A DNA stretch of 64,000 nucleotides from Roseiarcus sp963820775 (GTDB lineage Bacteria; Pseudomonadota; Alphaproteobacteria; Rhizobiales; Beijerinckiaceae), in contig CAWGBF010000012.1 in NCBI GenBank assembly GCA_963820775.1, forward strand, positions 62,001 through 126,000, read 5' to 3'. The translations under genes and the position numbers were made by a program. A model generated the notes under the pieces. The model was not told where the DNA came from. It did not search any database and worked only from the letters and a program-made list of their open reading frames with translations. Below are positions 36,908-44,996 of the stretch, piece by piece. Within the stretch, counting starts at the first letter, position 1. The number at the start of each line of letters is the position of its first letter.

Positions 36908-37150
36908 ACGTCAACCTGCATATCGAGCGGCTGTTGCTGGACGGCATGAGCGCGGGTGAGGACGTCGGCGCGGCGGTGCGCGAACTCGATCCAGGCCGAG
37001 CTGGCGCGACTGTTCACGCACGAGCCGGCTTTGCGCGGCCTGCGCGCGAACGTCGCCGTGCCGTCGCTCCGCGGCGAGCCGGTCGACGCGGACGCGCGGA
37101 GCCTCGGCGCCTCGGTGGCAAAATCCGTATACGGAGCGGTCACCCGATGA
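36904..37150 (+). CDS. small conserved eCIS protein (one frameshift)
   Basis: Starts GTG 36904 overlapping the ATPase stop: NVNLHIERLLLDGMSAGEDV then AAVRELDP. One base near 36990 must be removed to continue QAELARLFTHEPALRGLRAN and the family end GASVAKSVYGAVTR. Corrected length about 81 residues. Proteins with LHIERLxLDG at the N-terminus and xIAxSVYxG at the C-terminus are common between the ATPase and cargo genes of eCIS; function unassigned, perhaps a cargo adaptor. Confidence 0.75.
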
Positions 37151-39637
37151 CGCAGCAGCTCACCGTGCAGGCCGTGCAGGCGGTGCCGCAGACGCAGCCG
37201 CCAAACCGCGTTTTGCAACGCACCTGCGAGTGCGGCAACCACAGCTACGGGGGCAGCCGATGCGCGCCCTGCGCGGCCAACGCCGCGACCCAGCGCCGCA
37301 ACGGCGCCGGCGGCGCGAGGGGCGACACTCCGCCCATCGTGCACGACGTGCTCGGCGGTCCCGGGCGGCCCCTGGAGGCGCAGACGCGCGACTTCATGGA
37401 ATCCCGCTTCCGCGCGGAATTCACGCAGATCGCGCCCGGCGCCACCGCGTCCGGGCCTATGCGCGCGCCACTCGCTGTCGGCGCCGAAGACGACGCCTAC
37501 GAACGCGAAGCGGACACGATCGCTGACCGCGTCGCCTGCGAGCCGCCGGGTTTCGACCGTGGCGCCAGGCGGCAGGATTTCAGCGGCGTGCGCATCCACA
37601 CCGACGCAGCCGCCGCGCGGTCTGCGCGCGCGATCAACGCCGAGGCTTACACGGTTGGACGCGACATCGTGTTCGGCGAAGGCCGCTATGCGCCGCATCG
37701 CCCTGAAGGCCGGCGCCTGCTGGCGCATGAGCTTACCCATGTGCTGCAGTAGACCGGCGGCGCGGGCGGCCTGCGCCGCTCGTCGGCGCGCATCCAGCGC
37801 CAGACGCCGCCAGGCCCGCATCCGCAACAGCAGACTGAGCAACAACCGCAGCTGCCGCGGCGCGACGAGAAGGCGCAGCGATCGGCGCGGCCGAGCCTCA
37901 CGCACGTCCAACGCATCATCGTCTCATGCGCAGACATGCGGCTCGAGCTGGTCACCGACGCCGATTCCTACGTCTACACGATGGACGATTGCAGCGTGCC
38001 GCTCGGCTCCTACGATCCCGCAGTGACGGTGACGGGCAACAATTTCGATCTCGATTTCGGCTCGGCGATTTCGAGCGATCAGGAACTGCGCTTCAGCTAC
38101 CGCGTCGAGCCGGGCCAGCCCAATCCCGCCGAATTCTTGCGCGGGCAGCACACCGTGCATGTCGACGTCGAGCCTTCGGTGGCGCCGGCGCCAGCGCCGG
38201 TTCCGCCGCAACCGGCTCCGCAGCCTTCGCCGACGCCGCAATGCGCGATCCGCCTTCCCGACCGCGAGCTGGTTCCGATTGGCAGCGTCAACAAGAACCT
38301 GTTCGCGCCCAAGACCTTCAACAAAACGCTGTGGTCCCACACCATTCCGCTCGGCGAGTTCGGCTGGGTGGACGTCGCGGCCACCGCGGGCGGCCGCCTC
38401 GCCGGCGCCTTCTCGGCCAGCTATGGACCGGGGCGGCTTACCGACATTTGCCTGACGCGCGTGATCGGCGTCACGCCCTCATCGGCGCCGATCAATGCGC
38501 CGCTGCTGGGCCCGGGCAGCCGCACCGAGGTGACGACCTACCGGATCGGCGGCCGCGCGCGCTTCGACCTGCCGGCGCGCGCTTCGATCCGCGCAACGGC
38601 CGACGGCCATTTGCTGATCGACGGCCGCTATCTGAGCGCCATACAGGTCGCGGCGGCGCGCGGCGCGATCAACGTGTCGGGCGAAGCTTCCGCCTCGGCC
38701 GGCGTCAGCGCTTCGGTCGAAATCGTCGCCACCGCAACCGCGGCGCGAGCGACGCTGCAGGCGCCCATCGGTCCACTCGGCATCACCATCGAGCACGACG
38801 CGCTCGACGGCGTCGATCTCTCCGCCGAGGTCGGCGCGCGCGCCCGCGCCGGCGTCAATTTCTCGGTCAACGCGTCGGCTGGCTTCGACCTGGCCGGCTT
38901 CAATCTGTGGAATCAAAGCTGGAACCTGGCGAATTTCGCGTCGCACGTCGCCTGGCACGGCGGGCTAAAGTACAGTCCCAATCCCGGGGTGCACTGGAAT
39001 CTAGGCGCGCTCGGCGTGGACGGCAGTAGCGACGACGAGGATCTCAGCGATCACGAGGACGAGGCGGTGGTCCATGAGGACCAGATCGTCGGCTCGCTGC
39101 TCGACGAGCACGCCGCCACCCCCCCCACAATCCCTGACGGTCTCAGCGAGGCCACGGCGATTCCCTTCGACTGGCACAAGCCCAGTGATCTCTACCCGGA
39201 ATCGTTGCACTTCCCCAATGCCGAGTCGATCCACGACCTGCATCGCGACAGCGGACCCACGCTGATCTACTACAACCACAACGGCCGGCGGATGAGCGCC
39301 GAACTCGGCGTCGCGGACTGGCCCTCCGTGCGCAGGACGTTCTCGTTCACACCCTATGATGTGAGCCACCACGCCGCAGCAGGATCAGTTCAACACCGTG
39401 CTCGACCAGCTCGGCTATCCGCGCCGCCAGATGGGGGTCGACGCCGAACACGTCTGGGACGTCTATCTACTGGGCAACGGACACGACCGTTTCGACAATC
39501 TCTGGCCCGCCAGCAACCAGGACCAGCAGCTCGCCGGCACGCGCCACCGCAACCAGATTCGCGCCGCCGAAGCCTCGCTCGGCGGCTCGGCCAATGGCCG
39601 CTGGTTCGTCATTGCTCGCGTGAGGCATCCGGCATGA
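37147..39637 (+). CDS. eCIS cargo 1: DUF4157 protein with HNH-like C-terminus; in-frame amber and one frameshift
   Basis: Cargo toxin candidate of about 830 residues. A Cys-rich knuckle (RTCECGNHSYGGSRCAPC) sits near residue 25. DUF4157, the eCIS loading domain, spans about 60-205 (FSGVRIHTDAAAARSARAIN, AHELTHVLQ). A TAG at 37750-37752 replaces the second Gln of HVLQQTGG. The frame then continues open through a proline linker, Gly/Ala-rich beta repeats (38640-38900) and an acidic stretch. Near 39375 a one-base break leads to the C-terminal EHVWDVYLLGNGHDRFDNLW-PASNQDQQLAG-RHRN, an HNH/LHH-like pattern. As written only the loading domain would be made. Confidence 0.75.
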
Positions 39638-39718
39638 AGGCGCGGGCGACCGCTATGGCACCCGCGACGTTCGTGATTTCCTCGGACGAAGCGTCGATGT
39701 GTGGAAAGGCAGGGTGAT

Positions 39719-40984
39719 ATGACGAGCTTGTCACGCGATGCTTCGCTCTTGCGCAAATCGTCCGCCGGAGTCTTTCCGGCATCCGCCGTGCTGCGGCGCA
39801 AATGCGGATGCCGCGCGCACAAGCCGGGCGGAGGCACGTGCGAAACCTGCGCCGCCAAGCATAACGCCCTCCAGCGCAAGGGGACGAACCAGAACGAGCC
39901 CGGCATCGCGCCGCAGAGCGTGTACGACGTGCTGAGCGCGCCCGGGCATCCCCTGGATCCCCAGACCCGGGCTTTCTTCGAGCCGCGCTTCGGCCGCAGT
40001 TTCGAGAACGTCCGCACCCACACCGACGGGCGGGCGACGAATTCCGCGCGCGAGGTGGGCGCATTCGCCTATGCGGTCGGGAACGACATCGTGTTCGGCG
40101 CCGGACAATATGCGCCGCGCACGCTGGGCGGCCGGCAGACGCTGGCGCATGAACTGGCGCACGTCGCGCAGCAGGGCGGCGCGGGCCTCCATCGCAAGGC
40201 GACGCCCGACGCCATCGCGATCGGCGGTGCTTCGGATGGCGCGGAGCGCGACGCCGACAGCGCCGCCGATGCCGTCATGCGCATGACGGAGGGCGCGGAC
40301 GGAGGCAGCTCCGCGCGGCACGCGGTCTCGGACACGACGCCGTCCGCGTTGCGGCGCAAGCTCGCGGTCGATCCAGCAGACTCCGTTCCGGCCGCAAGCG
40401 GCGGCAAGGCTGTGCCGCTGACCGGAGCGGTCGAGGGACTGCTAAACCGGATGTGTCCGAGTGCCGCGTGCAAGGTGGACGCAAAAACCGGCGCGGTGAC
40501 AACGCGCGAGCGGTTGTGCGATTGGCATCCACCGATCGTGGTGGGAAAGACCGAGGCCGACCTGACGGACACGCCGACCGGCTGCAACTGCATTTGCGAT
40601 GTGATCAAGAGCGCTCAGACCGCGACCATATCGTTCAGCCCGGGCGGGCCCGGTACGACTCCCGGTTCAGTGGCCGGCGCGGGTCCAGGGCAGGGCGGCG
40701 CCAAGACGGACTCGACGGTCCAAGTCGATCCGCGCTTCCAAGGCCAGTATCGCGTCAGCGGCAAATGGGTCGACGTACCGTTCCATCTGCTGCTCACGCA
40801 CGAGCTGTGCGGCCACGCGCTCCCGAAGACGCAGGGCACCCATGTGCCGCGCGGTGCCGGGCCGGTCGGTGGCACACCGCCGCAGGAGCAGCACGCGGTC
40901 GATGTCGAGCGCGCCGCCGCTGCCGAGCAGAAGCTTCCGCGCCGCCCGGACGACTATTCCGGCGATGCGCGGCAGAAACCTTGA
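39719..40984 (+). CDS. eCIS cargo 2: DUF4157 protein with HELCGH metallopeptidase-like C-terminus
   Basis: Intact cargo candidate of 421 residues from ATG 39719. It has the same N-terminal Cys knuckle (RRKCGCRAHKPGGGTCETC), then DUF4157 at about 60-170 (FGRSFENVRTHTDGRATNSA, FGAGQYAPRTLGG, LAHELAHVAQQGG). The C-terminal 150 residues contain FHLLLTHELCGHALPKTQG and EQHAVDVERAAAAEQ. HELxGH with a downstream Glu/His is the layout of a zinc peptidase. Two CxC/C-type motifs (TGCNCICDV) precede it. Which host protein would be cut is unknown. A 41000-41518 neighbour might be its immunity or folding partner. Confidence 0.78.
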   Translation: MTSLSRDASLLRKSSAGVFPASAVLRRKCGCRAHKPGGGTCETCAAKHNALQRKGTNQNEPGIAPQSVYDVLSAPGHPLDPQTRAFFEPRFGRSFENVRTHTDGRATNSAREVGAFAYAVGNDIVFGAGQYAPRTLGGRQTLAHELAHVAQQGGAGLHRKATPDAIAIGGASDGAERDADSAADAVMRMTEGADGGSSARHAVSDTTPSALRRKLAVDPADSVPAASGGKAVPLTGAVEGLLNRMCPSAACKVDAKTGAVTTRERLCDWHPPIVVGKTEADLTDTPTGCNCICDVIKSAQTATISFSPGGPGTTPGSVAGAGPGQGGAKTDSTVQVDPRFQGQYRVSGKWVDVPFHLLLTHELCGHALPKTQGTHVPRGAGPVGGTPPQEQHAVDVERAAAAEQKLPRRPDDYSGDARQKP

Positions 40985-40999
40985 GCAGGAGACGACGGC

Positions 41000-41518
41000 A
41001 TGAGCGGCGTCGACATCAAGGCGGAGTTGGAGGCACTGGCGCAGTCGATGCCGGAGCCGTTCCGGCTGCGCGAGGAGGCAGACGCGTTCTTCTCGCGCCC
41101 GGCCGCTCGTGCCGCAATCGGCGCCGGCGTGCCGCGCATCATTTCTTCTCTGCATTCGCACTCCGGTCCGCCGCTGGCGCGGGTCGCCGTCATGCTCCTC
41201 TCCCGGTTTCCGTCCGCGCTCTATTACACCGACCTCCTGGCGATCCTGCGGAGTGCGGACGAGGAGACGACGCTCGCCTTCGAACCAGGACTTTGGATGT
41301 CCGACGTGGACGAAGCGTCTGCCGCGAAGGATCTGGTGCGGCTCGTCGTCGAATCCGGCAACCCGTTTCCGCTCCTGCTGCTGCAACGACCAGCGGCGAA
41401 GTCGGTCAAGGCGGAGTTGGAATCGTTCGTCGCGGCCGGGAGGCAACCCCTCGCTCGCTATGCACGCTATGCCCTTCGCTACGCCAATCCCGGAGACGCG
41501 CAAGGAGGCGACCCATGA
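41000..41518 (+). CDS. uncharacterised helical protein between cargo and baseplate genes
   Basis: 172 residues, all helical by eye, with repeated 35-residue helix pairs (VPRIISSLHSHSGPPLARVA, ALYYTDLLAILRSADEE, LVRLVVESGNPFPLLLL, LARYARYALRYANPGD), suggestive of HEAT-like repeats. GGAG lies upstream of the start. Its position straight after cargo 2 suggests a chaperone, adaptor or immunity protein. I do not recognise the family. It overlaps the next small gene by ATGA. Confidence 0.6.
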   Translation: MSGVDIKAELEALAQSMPEPFRLREEADAFFSRPAARAAIGAGVPRIISSLHSHSGPPLARVAVMLLSRFPSALYYTDLLAILRSADEETTLAFEPGLWMSDVDEASAAKDLVRLVVESGNPFPLLLLQRPAAKSVKAELESFVAAGRQPLARYARYALRYANPGDAQGGDP

Positions 41519-41658
41519 TCAAGAACTTGGCGTTCCGGTCGTCGCCGGCCGCGCAAGATCGGCAAGCATTCTTCCCGTTCTATCGTCACGCACCGAGCGC
41601 GGGGAGGATCGGACAACGCAACGGAACCGGACCGGAGAAAGAGCGGCGAGCGCGATGA
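41515..41658 (+). CDS. 47-residue coupled small ORF
   Basis: MIKNLAFRSSPAAQDRQAFF then PFYRHAPSAGR and a basic end. Joined by ATGA overlaps at both ends (41515-41518, 41655-41658) to its neighbours, which argues that it is translated. No recognised family; basic, no signal peptide. Confidence 0.5.
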   Translation: MIKNLAFRSSPAAQDRQAFFPFYRHAPSAGRIGQRNGTGPEKERRAR

Positions 41659-42311
41659 GCACCTTCCCCGGCACGCCCCGTATCTTCAAGGGCGGGCTCG
41701 TGCTCGTCGATCCCGACACCGGCATCGTGCTCCGCGTGATCGCGCTGCAGTACAATCCAGATTCGCTCTCGCGCACCTTGCAGGTCCAGGCGGTGAGCGA
41801 GGGCGGCGACCGGCTCGAGGCGCTGCGCCTGAAGGGGCCGCCGAACGAGACGATCAAGCTCGAGGCGGAGATCGACGCCACCGACCAGCTCGAATTCCCC
41901 GATCAAAACCAGACGACCGTGAGCCTCGGCATCTTCCCGCAACTCGCGGCGCTGGAGACGACGATCTATCCGACGAGCTCGGTGCTCGAGCTCAACAACA
42001 CGCTCGCCCAGGTCGGCATGATCGAGATCATCCCGTCGGAAGCGCCCCTGATGCTGTTCGTGTGGAGCCCGACGCGCATCCTGCCGGTGCGCCTGACCGA
42101 GTTCTCCATCACGGAGGAGGCTTTCGACACCGCGCTCAATCCGATCCGCGCCAAGGTCAGCCTCGGCATGCGCGTGCTCTCCATCAACGACCTCACCTTC
42201 GAGCATCGGGGCGGCACGCTGTTCATGGCCTATCTCAAGGCTAAGGAGCGGCTCGCGACGATGAGCGCGAACGCCACCTTCAGCACGTTCGGGATAGCGG
42301 GGATACCATGA
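41655..42311 (+). CDS. CIS tube-associated baseplate protein (Afp7/Pvc7-like, non-LysM part)
   Basis: 218 residues. Family stretches ALQYNPDSLSRTLQVQAVSE, ALRLKGPPNETIKLEAEIDA, IFPQLAALETTIYP, LFVWSPTRILPVRLTEFSIT and LNPIRAKVSLGMRVLSINDL mark the tube-initiator/gp53-like protein that in PVC carries a LysM tail. Here the LysM is a separate gene right after it. ATGA overlap on both sides. Confidence 0.87.
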   Translation: MSTFPGTPRIFKGGLVLVDPDTGIVLRVIALQYNPDSLSRTLQVQAVSEGGDRLEALRLKGPPNETIKLEAEIDATDQLEFPDQNQTTVSLGIFPQLAALETTIYPTSSVLELNNTLAQVGMIEIIPSEAPLMLFVWSPTRILPVRLTEFSITEEAFDTALNPIRAKVSLGMRVLSINDLTFEHRGGTLFMAYLKAKERLATMSANATFSTFGIAGIP

Positions 42312-42631
42312 CCACCAATCCGTTTCCGCCGACCAGCCGCTATGCAGGCCTCGTCGTGGCGACAATGCAAGACGACGCGGGCAACGACATGGTCTACCTG
42401 GCGCGCCGCTTCGTGCCCCAGCCGGAGCGCTTCGCGCTGCTCCAGCTCCACACCGTCACCCAGGGCGAGCGTCTCGACAACATCACGGCGCGCTATCTCG
42501 ACGATCCGCAGCAGTTCTGGCGCGTCTGCGACGCCAACCACGCCATGCGGCCGGACGAGATGACGGAAACGATTGGCCGCAAGCTGCGCATCACGCTGCC
42601 CCTTGGCTTCGCGGGGGTCGCCATTGGCTAG
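42308..42631 (+). CDS. LysM domain baseplate protein
   Basis: 107 residues. The LysM motif spans about 45-100 (HTVTQGERLDNITARYLDDP, QFWRVCDANHAMRPDEM, LRITLP). In T4 and eCIS this small LysM protein (gp53 class) sits on the wedge and fastens the baseplate to the hub. It splits off what is a single gene in PVC. It overlaps the next gene by eight bases. Confidence 0.88.
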   Translation: MTTNPFPPTSRYAGLVVATMQDDAGNDMVYLARRFVPQPERFALLQLHTVTQGERLDNITARYLDDPQQFWRVCDANHAMRPDEMTETIGRKLRITLPLGFAGVAIG

Positions 42632-43742
42632 CTATCTCACCATGCTGATCGGGCCCGGGATTCCGGCGCCGCCGCCGCAGGCCGTGACCGATTCGCTGCT
42701 CAGCGCCCAGGTCACTAGCGGCGCCGACCGTAGCGCCTTCCAGCTCACCTTTGCGGTGAGCAAATCCTCGCCGCTCATCACCGTCATGCTGCCTGCCGGC
42801 TATTTCGATCCGATCACCACGCGTGTCATCCTCGCCGTCATCGTCGGCGGTGTGCCGATCGTGCTGATGGACGGCCTCGTCACGCGTCAGGAGATGCAGC
42901 CCTCAGACGATCCCGGAAAATCCACACTCACCATCACCGGCGAGGACCTGAGCCTGGCGATAGACTTAGTGGAGAAGATCATCCCCTATCCGAACATGCC
43001 GTGCGAAGCACAGATCGCGCTCTGTCTCGCACCCTATGCGCTGCTTGGCGTCACGCCGCTGATCATCCCGCCCATCATCGACACGACTAAGACGGTGAAC
43101 GAGGGTTGGGAAACGCAGCGCCAGACCGACCGCGCCTACATCAAGGCCACCGCCTCAAGGGTCGGATACGTCTTTTACGTGCGCCCCGGCCCACTGCCCG
43201 GCCAGAGCATCGCCTATTTCGGGCCCGACATCAATCTGCCGATCCCTCAGCCCGCCGCCACCATCAACATGGACACCAACTCCAACGTGGAGTCGCTCAG
43301 TTTCTCGCTCGACGGCCTCGCCAAGAAGATCAAGGTCTACACGATCTACGACCCGATCACGCACAAGATCCCGATACCGATCCCGCTTCCGAACGTGAAC
43401 ATCTTCAAGCCGCCACTGGGCCTGAGGCCCACCGCGCCAGCCAAGATTGAGTTCGAGACCGAAGGCGCCGACAAGGACCCCGAGGAGGCAGCGGCGGACA
43501 TCCTGGGCTTCCTGATGAACAACTCCACGGCCATTACCGCCAACGGCACGCTAGACGTGCAGCGCTACGGCTACGTGCTGCAGTCGCGCATGCTGGTGGG
43601 CGTGCGCGGCGCGGGGCTGGCCTATGACGGCCTCTATTACGTCGACAGCGTCACCCACAACATCAAGCACGGGGAGTTCAAGCAGAGCTTCTCGCTGTCG
43701 CGCGACGGGCTGATCTCCGCAACACCGGTGGTGCCGCCATGA
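42624..43742 (+). CDS. baseplate hub protein (gp27/VgrG N-terminal, phage protein D type)
   Basis: 372 residues from TTG 42624 (preceded by GGGGGT; the first ATG would be 42642). Pattern of gpD/gp27: the beta-barrel start SLLSAQVTSGADRSAFQLTF, GVPIVLMDGLVTRQEMQPSD, STLTITGEDLSLAIDLVE, SRVGYVFYVRPGPLPGQS, and the C-terminal SRMLVGVRGAGLAYDGLYYV with VTHNIKHGEFKQSFSLSRDG. It supports the spike and joins it to the tube. Confidence 0.9.
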   Translation: MASYLTMLIGPGIPAPPPQAVTDSLLSAQVTSGADRSAFQLTFAVSKSSPLITVMLPAGYFDPITTRVILAVIVGGVPIVLMDGLVTRQEMQPSDDPGKSTLTITGEDLSLAIDLVEKIIPYPNMPCEAQIALCLAPYALLGVTPLIIPPIIDTTKTVNEGWETQRQTDRAYIKATASRVGYVFYVRPGPLPGQSIAYFGPDINLPIPQPAATINMDTNSNVESLSFSLDGLAKKIKVYTIYDPITHKIPIPIPLPNVNIFKPPLGLRPTAPAKIEFETEGADKDPEEAAADILGFLMNNSTAITANGTLDVQRYGYVLQSRMLVGVRGAGLAYDGLYYVDSVTHNIKHGEFKQSFSLSRDGLISATPVVPP

Positions 43743-44269
43743 GTGACGGCGGGAAGTTCTGGGGCAAGTACCGCGGCACAGTGATCAACAACATCGATCC
43801 CGACCAGCGCGGAAGGCTGCTCGTCGAAGTGCCGGACGTGCTGAGCCTCATCCCCTCGTCCTGGGCGGAGGCCTGCGTGCCGCTCGCGGGCCCCACCGGC
43901 CCGCCCATGGGCGTCTATATCGTGCCGACGATCGGCGCGGGCGTATGGATCGAGTTCGAGCATGGCGACCCCAACAAGCCGATCTGGTCGGGCTGCCGCT
44001 GGGGCTCGTCGAGCGACGTGCCCTCGCAGGCACAAGAAGGCCTTCCGGTCTCGCCCAGCATCATCCTGCAGACGATTGGACAGAACAGCATCGTCATCTG
44101 CGACCTGCCGGGGCCGACCTTCGGCATCACACTGACCTGCGGCGCCACCTCGATCGCGATCACGGCCGAAGGCGTCACGATACTGGCGCCGAAGCTCGAG
44201 GTCACGGCGGCGCAGATCAAGCTGACGGGCATCACCGACATCAACGACGGCGCGCTGAAGGTGGTCTGA
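43739..44269 (+). CDS. spike protein (gpV/VgrG-like OB-fold plus beta helix)
   Basis: 176 residues. The OB-fold runs GKYRGTVINNIDPDQRGRLL-VEVPDV, PPMGVYIVPTIGAGVWIEFE and GDPNKPIWSGCRWG. A short C-terminal beta-helix (ITAEGVTILAPKLEVTAAQI) follows. This is the membrane-piercing needle under the PAAR tip. ATGA overlap with the hub gene. Confidence 0.92.
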   Translation: MSDGGKFWGKYRGTVINNIDPDQRGRLLVEVPDVLSLIPSSWAEACVPLAGPTGPPMGVYIVPTIGAGVWIEFEHGDPNKPIWSGCRWGSSSDVPSQAQEGLPVSPSIILQTIGQNSIVICDLPGPTFGITLTCGATSIAITAEGVTILAPKLEVTAAQIKLTGITDINDGALKVV

Positions 44270-44296
44270 TGGCGCGCGAGGCTGGAGCGACAGGGC

Positions 44297-44620
44297 ATGC
44301 CGGGCTTCATCCTCCATCTAGGCGCGACGGTGCAATGCACGCATGTCGGCACCGCGATGCCGGTCGCAACCAATCCGCGTGTGAGCGTGTCCGGCCAGCC
44401 GATCGTGACGATGTCGAACACCTACAGCGTCACTGGCTGCACCTTCCCCGCGATGAGCACCGGCGCGCCGCCTTGCGCCACCGCGCAATGGACGTCGGCG
44501 GCGACGCGCGTCACTGCCGCGGGGCAACCCGTTATCCTGCAGGACAGCCAGTCGACCTGCGTGCCGACCGGGACGCCGCTTCTCATCATCACCACCCAGT
44601 TGCGCGTCCAGGCAACGTGA
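44297..44620 (+). CDS. PAAR-like spike tip protein (DUF4280 type)
   Basis: 107 residues from ATG 44297 (GGAGC upstream). MPGFILHLGATVQCTHVGTA begins the fold, followed by VSGQPIVTMSNTYSVTGC and TAAGQPVILQDSQSTCVPTG. Four conserved Cys and the His at CTHVG fit a zinc-holding PAAR-like cone. Confidence 0.9.
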   Translation: MPGFILHLGATVQCTHVGTAMPVATNPRVSVSGQPIVTMSNTYSVTGCTFPAMSTGAPPCATAQWTSAATRVTAAGQPVILQDSQSTCVPTGTPLLIITTQLRVQAT

Positions 44621-44630
44621 GGGGGGCCCC

Positions 44631-44995
<365 letters not shown>

Positions 44996-44996
<1 letters not shown>

